A stretch of DNA of 64,000 nt from Rhipidocladum racemiflorum (lineage: Eukaryota > Streptophyta > Magnoliopsida > Poales > Poaceae), in the NCBI GenBank assembly GCA_036346355.1, contig CM070581.1, positions 51,975,849-52,039,848 of the forward strand. Direction: 5' to 3'. This document shows, one piece after another, positions 23,159 through 34,121 of this stretch (within the stretch, counting starts at the first letter, position 1; each line of letters starts with the position of its first letter). The notes under the pieces were generated by a model. It had not been told where the DNA came from. It searched no databases and saw only the letters and a program-made list of their open reading frames with translations. A program made the position numbers and the translations under genes.

Positions 23159-23734
23159 TGCCGACGATCGGTTTCGCCCGGCAATGAGATTTGTGATTCT
23201 AGGGATTTGTGCGGATCTCGAGCTTGATGGTAACACAGATGTGAGGGCAATCTGCTTTAGACAGTTCGGGCTCTCTCGGAGGAGATAATACCCTAGTCCT
23301 GTGTTCTTGGATATATTGTGAGCCTTTTTTTCTTGTTTCTCCCTCCTCCCCTTATATACTGGGGGAAGGATACATCATAGATGGGCGCCACCGGGCCCTG
23401 AACATGGTGGCCTGGCCGACATGTGCTTTGTCCTCATTGGCCCTCGCGCTCTACGTCTCGGAGAGGTGGTTATCCTTTCCCCGACCCACGCCGCCGCCGC
23501 TGTGTTCCGGGCCCAGCAGTTCTCGCAAAGGTCAGCCGCATGCTTTGTTCTTGGCGGGTTGTTCGGGCGTGGCGCGAAGCTTCCTCGAAGGATCAGGAGT
23601 TGCCTTGGGGAACAAGTCGAAAACCTCCTCCGGGCCCGTCGTGGTGCTTCCGGGCTTTGGGCTTTCTATTCCGCCCGTCAAGCCCGGTCGGGTGTAGGCC
23701 CCTCTTGCGGGACCCCTGTCTCTAACATCCCACA
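23159..23734 (-). repeat. 5' LTR of Tat-R
   Basis: 576 bp on the - strand, from TGTGGGATGT at 23734 to CGTCGGCA at 23159. It aligns along its length with 11678-12260. The adjacent target duplication is CATGA at 23735-23739. Confidence 0.92.
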
Positions 23735-26152
23735 CATGAATATTAATATTGATGGGGATTGTTAGTTATGAAGTTGATCTATGAACGTTGATGATTGAAA
23801 TATTGTGAAGTTGGATTGTTATAGTAATTCACATTATAATGGATTGGGGGGAATTTTGGCAGATGTATGGTATTGTGAAGTATTCTTGTTGGATTAAATA
23901 GGTCTGTATAAGTAAATAATATGTTGAATTGGATTTCTTAGGTTGATAAAATAGTGTTTTATGAGAATCAGAGTTAGTTGGACTATTAGTGCTTGTTGGG
24001 GAATTATTACTAACTGATCGATTAAGAAATAGATGATTGTGGAAATATGGATATGTGTTAATCATTTATGGAGAATTGTGAATGATCCAGAATATTTGGT
24101 GGTTTAGTAAATGATAATATTCCTTATTCTTGGTGGATTAAAGTAGATGATCTAGAGGTGATGATGTGAAGGATTAAATATATGCTATTATGAAGTATTA
24201 TCGGTGGATTATATTCTAGATGATTAAAGGTGGTGTTGTGAAGTATTCTCGGTGGTTTAGTGGATGATTTTGTGAAATATGGTCTCGCGATAACCATTTA
24301 TGTGGATTTATGAATAATGTGGATCATGTGTGATTTGTTTAAGTCAATCGGATGTCACTATGTATGAAGATCATTATAGCCGATGAATTAATAAAGTCTT
24401 GGTTTCGGGAGTCTTTGTTAAAAGATGCTTGGGGATGAGATTGTGAATTATTCGTGGTGGATCAAGTAGATTACAAAATTAATCGATGTATGGATGATGG
24501 GTAATCGATAATGAGAATTATATTTTGAGGAGATTGTTTCATATACAATGATAATAATAGCTTGGTATGATTTTGGAGTTATGATGGCATGGTATCAACT
24601 TTACATGGTGAAAGTACTAAATTGGACTGGATTATATAGTACCACAATAAGAATGAGGGAATCTTGGTGGTCTCACGAATTTTGGAAAATACCGATTTAA
24701 TTATAATCCCGTTTTATTACAATTAAGCTTTGTATTTTATAAAATAAACTATTGGTGGAATAGAATAGTCCGGTAGAAATGCTTAGACTTGCAATCGGTC
24801 AGTATTCACCTATGGTTGGGAATTTCATTTAACTCTTGAAAACTTGTATTGGAAGTTATAGGCAAGGAGTATTGCCAATGGTTTACAAAATAAAAATAAA
24901 ATGAAAAATGTTTTCTGATCAAGCGGAATGGTTTGTCCGTGGGTGCGAGGAGTGCTAGCTTTCATTGCGCAAGTACCGCCTCAAGTCGCTTAAGGACCGA
25001 CGCTATGATCGTCTCCATTCTAAGCATAACCGCATAACCACATGTCAAAGTGGGCACGACCTGCTAACTAATTTGTAGAAACCTGACTTAGACTCACCAC
25101 TGGTGGAATGTGGGAGCCGGAAAGAGGCACTCGTTGTTTTTCTCACACTACGCAAGAGGGGGCTTCAGATCAAGGCGGATGGAACTCCTAACAATGCGTG
25201 AAACCTCGTGGTGGGTCAAGTTAGGTAGATACATTGTAAAGGCCTTGTCATGATATCCTGCCAAGCACACCTAAGGAAGTGTGTTAATTGTACATGGCAC
25301 TAAGGGAATATCATGTCTTGTGGGTAAAGTTGTACACCTCTCACAGAGTTAAAACTATTCGAATAGCCGTGTTTACGGTCAAAGGCAAAGCTTGGTCAAT
25401 GCTTTCATACCGGGTAGACTTTGGTTTTTGGTTTCAAACTAAAACAATGTTTCGCTTTTGGGATCCGGGAGCGGTTAGAACTCTCGGTGTGCTTCCGCGC
25501 TAAAGCCGTAGGTGGAAGGAACTCGATTTTGGTGAATCGTGGCAGTTAGAGCCATGTGAATGGATTGAACCCTGATCTTGTTGAGATGTGGCGGATAGAG
25601 CCTGTATATTAGTGAGTGGTGGTTAGAACCTTCACTACAATATTACATAATTCAATTATTAAAAAGAATTGCTCAAATATGCTTTGTGAAAATTATTAAC
25701 AAGTATGTTTTGTTGAAACTTGGCTTTGTGCAAAAGAACCATATTAAGCCATCTTTGGATAGCCTACATTGTACATAATTTCCCAGACTTGCTGAGTACT
25801 TTATGTACTCACGTGCTACATTCTAATCCTCTCTCAGAAGGGAAAGAAGCTGTTCAAGATTTCCAACGACTAGGGCGCGTTCTCCACTCGATTGCCTGTG
25901 GGCATTTGGATGGGTCGCTTTGGTGTTTTCGTCTTCCGCTGCAGTTGTTCAAGTTGTTCCGCCTGTTCAGGCCGTAATGGTAAACCTTGACCATAAGGTC
26001 TTTGCTTTTATTTGGTATTATTCTTATTTAGTTATTTGTATTCGTGATATGGTTGTTGATTCATCACTGTTTGACTGTCTGTACTAGCTACTGATCTGGG
26101 ACTAGTACATAAATACACAGGGGACTCCGGATAGCCGATCCGGGGGCCTACA
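23735..26152 (+). repeat. Del/Tekay-like long LTR, second part (LTR-A)
   Basis: Continues 9938-11677 after the Tat-R insertion. It is AT-rich at first, then has blocks matching the solo LTR at 28276-31675 in reverse: GGACCGACGCTATGATCGTC, the TTGCTGAGTAC...GTACTCACGTGCTA block (about 25788-25825), and the end CCGGGGGCCTACA at 26152. LTR-A is roughly 4.2 kb without the Tat insertion, longer than the solo copy mostly because of extra AT-rich DNA at 23760-24880. Right flank is AAAAG. No gene; the open frames are chance. Confidence 0.75.
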
Positions 26153-26167
26153 AAAAGCCTAACACTC

Positions 26168-27354
26168 ATGATGCAGCGATTACATAACTGGTACATGGAG
26201 CGATCCAACCAAGATGTACTCCCGAAGGTGATCACTGCCATTTTCCAAGCGAAACATTTTCACCATGAGGGTGCTGGCTGTTTCCTGATAGAATTCGATA
26301 ACTTGCACAACCTGTTCTATAACGATGCCCTCGACGTGTGTTTTTTGAGATGCTGGGCACTGTAAGTGGCTAATATATAAATCATGGTTTACATTCATGT
26401 AATACCGATAAATGTCATGTCTAACTTTTTTCCGTATCTAGATATGAGTTGATTGAACTGAGAAGAACCAAGGGGCCAAGTGATTCCTCGACCTGAAAGG
26501 TCCGCTGCATCGAATCACAAGAGCCCCAAAGGAGGTCGAGGAATACGATACAGTATGCTGCTAAAACTACAAGATAAGGACTTCATACTTCTTCCATACA
26601 ATTTTAAGTAAGTTTCTCGCTGGCTAGTTAAATTATTCTTTGAATTCGTTCATTACTCTTATCCTAGGAGTAATGACTATAGCATCATACATGCGTATGT
26701 AGGTTCCACTGGATTCTCGTAGTAATTACTCCAAGAAAGAGCAAGATGCTGATCATGGACCCATTGGACAAAGATACAAAAGACTACGAAGAGCTGTTAA
26801 GACTAATGAATAAGGCGTTCAAAAGATATTGTACAAAAAGCTCGAGATACCGCCCATTCCAGAAATCCTTTTCACTCCGTACTTAATTTCCGGTATGCAC
26901 GCAAGCAATATTCTTATATCGCATTTCATAGTAAATAATTCCTTCAATATTATTATATCGCAAGCAATATTCTTATATCGCAGTGCCACAAGCAGTCGTA
27001 AGGCACAAATTTGTGTGGGTACTTTGTGTGCCAATACATGCGTGAAATCTTAGGTTCTACAATAATAGACAATGACGTAGAGGTTTGTCATGTTAACTTC
27101 ACGAATTTATTCGCACCATTCAATTTATATATATAAACTCTGAGATTTATTTTTCCTACTTGTAGCGCCTCAAATTGCCTACGACAGGAATGCTTCCTGT
27201 TGAAATCCAAGCCATTCAGGGACAGCTCGCCTACTTCATCATGAAGGAAGTCATCAACAAAAAGGGCGAGTTTTATGATCAAGACAACAACGATCCATTG
27301 ATCCATACTCTTCTTACACGTCCTTCGCCTCCAAACAACTCTGAAGGCTCGTAG
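26168..27354 (+). pseudogene. CACTA-2 second gene: Ulp1-like (C48) protease domain, broken
   Basis: Exon-like pieces match the second gene of CACTA-1. The first (26168-26363) reads LPKVITAIFQAKHFHHEGAG and NDALDVCFLRCWAL, then a GTAAGT donor. The catalytic Cys box near 26984-27046 reads CHKQS, stop, GTNLCGYFVCQYM, so a TAA at 26999-27001 interrupts it. A final exon from about 27171 gives RLKLPTTGMLPVEIQAIQGQ and ends at TAG 27352-27354. C48 proteases cleave SUMO-like proteins; their role in CACTA elements is not settled. Frames between the pieces are full of stops. Confidence 0.7.
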
Positions 27355-27670
27355 GCTCGTAGCTTAGGAAGTAGTTTGTTCGTTAGTAGATCTGAAGTCT
27401 GTAAATGTGGTTAGGATGTAGTGATGATGGTGCTCATCTTTGTATTCCTCAAAGATGACCATCATTGTTGGTTTATCATTTGTAATGTGTTGAATAGGTT
27501 GCCACTTATAGTTCACTTCGAAAACTGTTTATTTTGGATATGAGAGCATTATGTGGGTGGCCATTGCTAGCAATTCATGTTTGCATTATGTTGCTACAAA
27601 AGTTTTAGTATGTTTGAATTTTGGGCCCCACATCTCCACCATTGTTTTGGTATGTAATGTGTCTTTTCCA
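27355..27670 (+). other. 3' UTR and junction to captured gene DNA
   Basis: AT-rich and without a gene. The first 150 bases look like the 3' UTR of the protease gene. Somewhere before 27670 the sequence changes to an intron ending in TGTCTTTTCCAG. Confidence 0.4.
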
Positions 27671-27727
27671 GATCAGCCACCACATCGGGAAATTGGGATG
27701 CCATCGCTCTCTCCTACAATGACTAAG
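27671..27727 (+). pseudogene. Captured exon of a dihydrolipoamide acetyltransferase (pyruvate dehydrogenase E2) gene
   Basis: This 57-base exon has a good acceptor (TTTTCCAG) and donor (AAG/GTATTT). It encodes QPPHREIGMPSLSPTMTK, the start of the lipoyl domain of plant mitochondrial E2 proteins, whose hallmark is EIGMPSLSPTMTEGN. Only this exon of the lipoyl domain is visible; the lipoylated Lys segment is absent. Intron-like DNA on both sides means genomic DNA, not mRNA, was captured. It sits on the same strand as the CACTA-2 protease gene, inside the element. One codon of the conserved motif differs (final Glu to Lys). Confidence 0.72.
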
Positions 27728-28275
27728 GTATTTCCAAACCAATATTAATATCAAAAGATGTTTATACTTCAATCCAAAATTAAACAATTTGTATATATTT
27801 TTGGCTTAATTATGTGATAACTGAAACTGTTTATTTCCTTTTTTGTGTGTTGTCCTGCATAAACAATGCTGTATATACATAGAAAGAAGATGTAATAATT
27901 CAAATATAACTTTTAGAGCCAAATAAAAATCTTGACTCTTTGATTAATTGGATTTCAATGGAAGAAATCACTTTTGCATTGAAAGCTGCCATGTTAAAAC
28001 AACTTACTAATTGCTTCTTTACACTGTAAGAAGCTATCTGCTATCCAAGCCATTAAATAGGAAAAGGTTACACAATTTGATCTCAGGAAAGCCTCTTATG
28101 TGTTAATTGGATATGACTAGGAGGAGCTCAGGTACAGGAAACAGAGAACTATTAAAAGGTTCAGCAGAGGAACTAGATAACTATTAAAAGGTAGGACACA
28201 GTAGTATGATTTTATCAGTTCGATGTTGTCAATGTGAGTCATGAACTCAAGTTTAAGATTTTTCTTCTCTTTCAG
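27728..28275 (+). other. Intron-like DNA between the two captured exons
   Basis: AT-rich, no open frame of note, ending in the polypyrimidine tract TTTTTCTTCTCTTTCAG at 28275. With the LTR removed, this acceptor joins directly to the exon at 31681. Confidence 0.55.
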
Positions 28276-31200
28276 TGTGAGACCCCGGATCAGCTATCCG
28301 AAATCTCCTGTGTATTTCCGCATTAGTCCTGTGATCAGAGCTAGTACACACAATACAAGGATACTTCATTGCCGAACATAACGAAAATTTTAACATAAAT
28401 AATAAAGTACGGGCCACATGGCCGCTTATTACAATACTCGGTCAAAAGACCGGAGACAAGACAGCGGAAACCGAAAGCAAAAACAAGTGAACACCAAAAC
28501 GCCACAGGCGACGACTAGAAACGCGGCTAGTTATCCATGCAATCCTCCTCGAACTCCTCGGGGTAGAACTCACCGTCTTCAGCTACGTCTTGATAATTCT
28601 CTGATGATGACAAGTTGATGTAGCACGTGAGTACAAAGGTACTCAGCAAGTCGGGGAAAGTATGATTATGTGGGGCTTTCCAAAGGAAGCTTAACAGGGT
28701 TCATTTGCATAAAGCCAAATTTTATTAATCCATACTTAAGTAATAAATTTCACAAAGCATCTTTTACAATTCTTTTTAACAATTTAATTATGTAATATTG
28801 CAGTGAGGTTCTATCCACCATCACTAATATAAGGGCTCTATCCGCCATTTTTTAAAAGATCAAGGTTAATCACATGACTCCATCCGTCAAGTGTAAATCA
28901 GATTCTTTCCACCTGGTTGGCTCTATCCGCTAATCAACATCCGAGAGTTCTAACCACTCCCGAATCCCAAAACAAAACACTTTCCAGATTTTTAAAACCA
29001 AAATCAAAGTCTACCAATATGAAAGCATTCTTCGCTTTGCCCTTGACCGTAGGCACGGCTATTCGAATAGTTTTACTCTGCAGAGGTGTACAGCTTTACC
29101 CACAAGACAAGATATACCCTTGATGCCATGCAATTAACACACTTCCTTGGGTGTGCCGGCAGGGATATCCTGACAAGGCCGTTACAATGTATCCACCTAA
29201 TTCGACCCAATCCGCCGAGGTTTCACCGCCTAGGGTTCTATCCGCCCAAAGATGTAAGCCCCTCTTGCGCCGTGTGAGAAAAACGACATTGCCTCTATCC
29301 GGCACTCACATTCCACCGAGTGGTGAGTCTAAAATTAGGTTTCTACAAATTAGTTGGCCAGCTCGTACCATTATAGACATGTGGTAGTATGGTTATGCTT
29401 AGAATGGACAATCACAAGCGTCGGTCCTTAATTGACTTGGGGCGGTACTTGCACAAGACAACTAGTGCTCCATCCGCACCCACCCGACAACCCAATCCGC
29501 CCAAGTCCAAAACCATTTCCCTTTTCTTTTTATTTTAGAAAAACAGTACTAAAATCATAATAATAACCTCCAAATCATATTTGAAATCATTCTTTTTGAA
29601 TAATCCCACCCATGGGTTATTTTCATCGATAAATGCCCTAAGCGATTCTACCGTACTAGGTCACAAAGGATACCATATAAGCGTAAGCATGGTATAAACA
29701 ATTGTCCTAGGGTTACAAGTAACATGGATATCAATCACAAAGGGGAGATTACAATTTGGATTAACTAGGTACTTATATTTGACATACGACGATAAACATA
29801 GCATGCAAGTTATAAAACATTTAAAACGAGTTTATAAATGTAGGTTCAATATGCGTCAAGGAGACTTGCCTTCGGTCGCGGGAAGGTCGTTGTACAAGGG
29901 AAGTCCGGCGGCGGGGTCGGCGGTCGCATCGGAGTCCTCGACTACGCGCAAATCGAGGCAATAAATAAATACCAGAAAATAAATAAAATCTAAAAATTAC
30001 ACAAATAGTACTGGCATGTAGATCTTGATTTTAGATGAATTTAGAAATTTGAATGGGGTCAATCAGAGTTCGGACGGAGAAGTTATGAGCGTCCGAAGTT
30101 TGAATTTCGAAAAATTGGAAAAACGAGAATATTCCACGGAATGTTCCCTTTTCTATTTTCTGAATTTTTGGAAATTGATTGTGTATCTTACATGTGGGGC
30201 CAAGGTGTCATACACCCAAGCCTTCTTCTTGCTTGGGCCATCTCCATGGCCATAGGAAGGGAGCTTGGAGGGGCTTGAGGTGGGGTCACACGCAAGAAGT
30301 GTTTGCTGACGAGCGAAATGGCTGGCGATGCATGGCGCGCTGAGCCGGAGGCGGTAGCCATGGCGCTGGCTGGGGCTGGGCTGGGCGGGCGGCAAGCGGC
30401 ATCGAGGGCGGCCCCGAGCCCAACCAAGAAAAAGCACAGAGAGCTCCCAACAAAACAGAGAGTGAGCAAAACCCAAAAAAAACGATTTTTCACTCATTTT
30501 TGCATGGATTTGACCCAAACAAAAGCATGAGATCTCTAGATTACATCCTTAGGGACTCATAAGAGGAAGGAATTGAGTTGATTCTCACCGGAGGCGACGA
30601 ATTTGACGAAGAATGGAGCTCCGGCCGAAATGACAAAAACGCGAAATTCGCCTCCAAAGATTGATGAAACCTAAAATCGATTGTAGGGTTAGACTCTAGA
30701 CTCATGCACGGTCACAAGGAACCAAGTGGCACGAAGAACAACCCACCAGAGAGAGATTTATGGCCACGAACGCGAAGAACACCGAAAACGGCGACCCGGC
30801 GTTGGTTTTCTCGATCTCACGGGTGCAAGAGTGGAAGAGGCTAAGGAAGACTCATACCACCGGGACGGGGGTTCTTATACGGAGAGAATGGAGGTGGATT
30901 CACGCGGAACGGAGTTGAAACGGCCGAGTTATGAGCAATAATGTCCATTTTGGTTTTTCTTTAATGCGGCCGTTTCCGGCGAGATTAGCGACGATTGATG
31001 GTGGGGAATGGCAAAAGATCGCCGATACGAATCCAACGGAACCGGCCGTGATCAATTTGGAGTTATGTGGAGGAAGATACGAGGATTTGAAGAATGCCCT
31101 AGCCATGAGAGGCTTGTTAGAGCTTCTCTGTTGTTCTTCATGGCTAGAGGTTGAAGAAGACCCTGTAGCGCCACGTGGCACTCCCTTATTGGCTCTCCTT

Positions 31201-31675
31201 TACGAGAATAATCCGTCCTAGAGAAAAATTAGAAAAAATGGTCTAAAAATTCCGGAAAAATTCCTAGATCCATTTTAGATTATTTGGGACCCAATAAAAT
31301 TGGTTTCGCGGAATTTAGATGAAATTTGTGGAATTAAATATTCAGGTGTGGATTGCGGGCATTAAACAAAAGCCGAGCGAGATAAAATAGGAACGGAGGT
31401 CCAAAAATCCGGGGAATGATTCCTAAAATCATTTTGGAATATTTGGAACACAATTGAAGTGGTTTTGGGCTTTTTGGAGCATTTTTGGACTCGGGTGAAA
31501 TTTCGAGTACCGGCGGGAACCGGAAAATTCGATTTTTCGACCGGAGGGGAATTAAATCCCGATTTTGGATAGGAATGGATGCCAGGTTAGTATAAACACC
31601 AAAGAAACTCCAATTTTTGAATCTAATTTATCTCAATTAGGTTTTTCTCCAGAAAGTGAAACGGAGGATGTTACA
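28276..31675 (-). repeat. Solo Del/Tekay-like LTR (LTR-B)
   Basis: 3,400 bp, from TGTGAGACCCCGG at 28276 to GGATGTTACA at 31675, flanked by the perfect 5-bp duplication TTCAG (28271-28275, 31676-31680). On the - strand it starts TGTAACATCC. It matches LTR-A in reverse along its length, including the GTGAGTAC...GTACTCAGCAAG block near 28626. There is no primer site or internal sequence, so it is a solo LTR left by recombination. Open frames inside, such as 30303-30530, are chance; the GC-rich part near 30240-30430 is low complexity. Confidence 0.85.
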
Positions 31676-31680
31676 TTCAG

Positions 31681-31766
31681 TGAAGTTCAGAAGTTGTGCT
31701 AATTGCCTATTGTCTGGGAGGCCATGGCTCAATCAATCCTCTGCATCATTTTTGCCGTTACGAATT
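31681..31766 (+). pseudogene. Second exon-like piece in CACTA-2, parent gene not identified
   Basis: Restoring the target site puts the acceptor at 28275 directly before this stretch, and it ends at a strong donor, ATT/GTAAGTATG (31766). It reads KFRSCANCLLSGRPWLNQSS then ASFLPLRI: rich in Ser, Arg and Leu with no acidic residue, as in mitochondrial targeting sequences. It may come from the same E2 gene as the exon at 27671, but then exon order would be reversed. The apparent Met at 31656 is inside the LTR and is not a real start. Confidence 0.4.
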
Positions 31767-32573
31767 GTAAGTATGTGTTTCAGTTGCGCTTGTTCTATAC
31801 AAATTGAAAAGCTTTTTGCTAACACATCATGGTCCAGATATTAGGCAAGGTATGCATTCGTCACATTCAAGCTGACCCCTTTTGCAATTTGATATCTAAT
31901 GTAAGTGCTAATCTTATTAGCTCTTTGATAAGGACTGAATGGGTGATGAGTTGAAATACGAGCATCTAAACTAAAAATATTTTACTCACTAAATAACCTT
32001 GTTGCTATTCTTATGAGTATGACCTAACTGAAAATATTTTCTGTTACAGTTGAGCTCTAGCATGCTATATAGGCTGTGTTAGAACAACCAAGTTGGCATT
32101 TGCACCTTTCCTCCATCACCACACAGGTGTACAAAATGTACAGTTGCTTGGTGTTTTCCTGCTCTGGTTCGACTTTTCACACAATAGTTTTGAGTCTTTT
32201 TTCATGAATGTTTATTCCATCTGATTACTTTGCAGAGAGTTCACATAGTTATTTGTCTCATTCTCTAAGATTATCCAATTAGTTCAGTTGTTAATTAATG
32301 TTGGTGACCATGCTAAAGTTCTCTTTATCCTAACGTTTGATTTACTTAGTAGCTTGCAAATAAAGATACATTTCGTTTCATGTGTGAAAGAAAATTGATA
32401 TATACCAAATAGTTTAGAATCATGTATATTGGTATATCTATCACTTTCCTAAGGCTGTTATTTGTGTGCTGTTTTATTTCCTGAGGCTGTTATTTGTGTG
32501 CTGTTTTAGAGGGCACGGCTAGCACTTTCCTGAGGCTAGCCAGAAATGCTGGTTTTTTTATTGCCGGACGAGG
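31767..32573 (+). other. Intron-like or 3' DNA of CACTA-2
   Basis: AT-rich with no gene. A short direct duplication, GGCTGTTATTTGTGTGCTGT, occurs twice (about 32452 and 32484). The block AGAGGGCACGGCTAGCAC at about 32510 marks the start of the CACTA right end. Confidence 0.5.
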
Positions 32574-32923
32574 TTATCAGTGGCGGTTCTAACTAAAAAC
32601 AGCCACTGATAATGCCATACCAGTGGCGGTTCCAATTAAAAACCGCCACGGATATTAGCATTATCAGTGGCGGTTTTTAGTTGGAACCGCCACTGGTAAC
32701 CGCCACAGGTATGGAATTATCAGTGGCGGTTTTTAGTTGGAACCGCCACTGATATTATAATTATCAGTGGCGGTTTTTCTATCCAACCGCCACTAATGAT
32801 TATTATCAGTGGCGGTTTTCAAACCGAAACCGCCACTGTAAATCTCCGATTATCAGTGGCGGTTCAAAAACCGTCACTGATGTCTCTTCCGAACCGCCAC
32901 TGATGTCCCTCTCCATAGTAGTG
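32574..32923. repeat. Right subterminal repeats and terminus of CACTA-2
   Basis: About a dozen copies of the word CAGTGGCGGTT or its complement AACCGCCACTG, arranged as inverted pairs. The array ends in CCATAGTAGTG at 32923 (reverse CACTACTATGG). Subterminal words are the binding sites for the element's transposition protein. The word differs from the ACAGACGGTT of CACTA-1, so the two are different subfamilies. Confidence 0.85.
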
Positions 32924-34121
32924 GTTTCACTGTAGATTCTTTCACAAAACACTTAAATAAGGATTTATTGATTATTTGCCATATAAACACTTAACTGTAT
33001 TGTGAATTCATACCTTATATGACTCAATGACTGTCGAGCCTAACGAGCCGCTCACGAGCTGGCTCGGGCTCGGCTCGTTGGCCATGCGAGCCGAGCCGAG
33101 CCGCACCGAGCCGAGCCGAGCCCGAGCCGAGCCTCGAGCCTCGAGCTAAAATTCCACCCCTACATGCATATGAAGCCGTCTCCTCGTTCGAATGGAAGGC
33201 AGGTGAGCCGCGTCGTGGGAGAAGAAATTGCATGCGCCAGTTAATGTGGGAGCGGAGGAAGCACTAGGAGCAGGACAGCTAAGAAAAATTACTCCATGGT
33301 ACTTGAGGAGGCGCCCTATAAATTTGAACTACATGAAAAAAGTTAAACACCCTTTAATATGGAATGGATGGAGTATTTATGTTCTCTACATTGCAAGAGA
33401 TAATACTAACCCATGTCACTCCGTCTTAGGACCCAACGTATATTTTTTTTGAAAAAAATTATACACGGTTTACTTGGCTTCAAAAGCTGTGTCGTTACAT
33501 AAATTAGCAACATGTCTTCTATCTAAAATAAATTAGTGATATGTCTTCTGCCTTTCATAGTAAAATAAATTAGCAACAGAAGTCTTAGCATTGTCAGCCA
33601 AATAAATCCGCAACTAAATAATCTATCGGCTAAAATTCAATCAGCAACCGAACCGACTTCTGTCACCAATTGAATTGGCGACTATAGTGGCTACAGATCT
33701 ACCATGAATTGGCTGCTTTATAGTCGCTAAATGAAATGACGACAAATCTACTGCCACCAGCTCTGTCGCTAAAATTATTTAACCAGTGTATTATTTTTTT
33801 AAAAAAAAATTCACCCAACGTATGTTGGTGATGCCCTTTGATTCTCTACGAGAAGCTGGTGATACGTGCCGCTGCAGTCTAATCGCCAACTGTCGTTTTC
33901 TATACAGTATGACTGTCATGAGTATTCGCTTCTACGGAGGGCAGGACGCAGTACATAGTAGTAGTACTCTAAATAGTTATAGAACTGCCGTTTTCTCCCC
34001 CCCCCCCCCCCCTGTTGCGTCGTAAACAACCCCGACCTGTTCCACAAGAAATGAATTGTCAAACTAGTAAGCGAAATCATTTGGAATCACTCAACCCAGC
34101 TGGGCTGTTCGGTGTGCCTTC
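32924..34121. other. Non-coding DNA with a GAGCC-rich block and possible transposon ends
   Basis: A low-complexity block of GAGCC words runs 33040-33145 and ends in ATTCCACCCCTA, resembling a hAT terminus (reverse TAGGGGTGGAAT). A stretch at 33590-33790 with CGACTATAGTGGC-like words ends AACCAGTG (reverse CACTGGTT), possibly the end of another CACTA element. A run of about 16 C bases lies at 33997. I see no gene. Confidence 0.35.

Larger units (their letters stand above)
11678..23734 (-). mobile_element. Complete Tat-lineage Ty3/Gypsy retrotransposon (Tat-R)
   Basis: 12,057 bp flanked by the perfect 5-bp duplication CATGA (11673-11677 and 23735-23739). On the - strand the order is 5' LTR, primer site, gag, protease, reverse transcriptase and two RNase H domains (all broken), an intact integrase frame, spacer, two antisense genes, tandem repeats, polypurine tract and 3' LTR. 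The LTRs differ by several indels (576 and 583 bp). It inserted into LTR-A, so it is younger than that LTR. Non-autonomous as it stands, because gag and reverse transcriptase are frameshifted. Confidence 0.93.
26153..32923 (+). mobile_element. CACTA element, right part (CACTA-2), left part lost or outside window
   Basis: The region holds a C48-type protease pseudogene, a 3' region with captured exons, a short AGAGGGCACGGCTAGCAC block (about 32510) that CACTA-1 also has near its right end (49614), a subterminal repeat array and a right terminus reading CCATAGTAGTG (reverse CACTACTATGG) at 32923. It is interrupted by LTR-A on the left and a solo LTR at 28276-31675. The left terminus is not in the window. 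Confidence 0.75.

Noticed and set aside
30153..30530. Frames of 75-121 codons near 30300
   Set aside because: They lie within LTR-B in a GC-rich patch that lacks an equivalent open frame in LTR-A.
9938..31675. LTR-A and LTR-B as the two LTRs of one retrotransposon
   Set aside because: They are in opposite orientation, and LTR-B has its own TTCAG target duplication and no internal sequence.
27671..31766. A functional E2 gene at this locus
   Set aside because: Only one recognisable exon is present, without the lipoyl Lys, subunit-binding or catalytic domains, and it is surrounded by transposon sequence.
31656..31844. A 62-codon frame starting MKRRML
   Set aside because: Its start lies inside the solo LTR; only the part after 31680 is exon-like.
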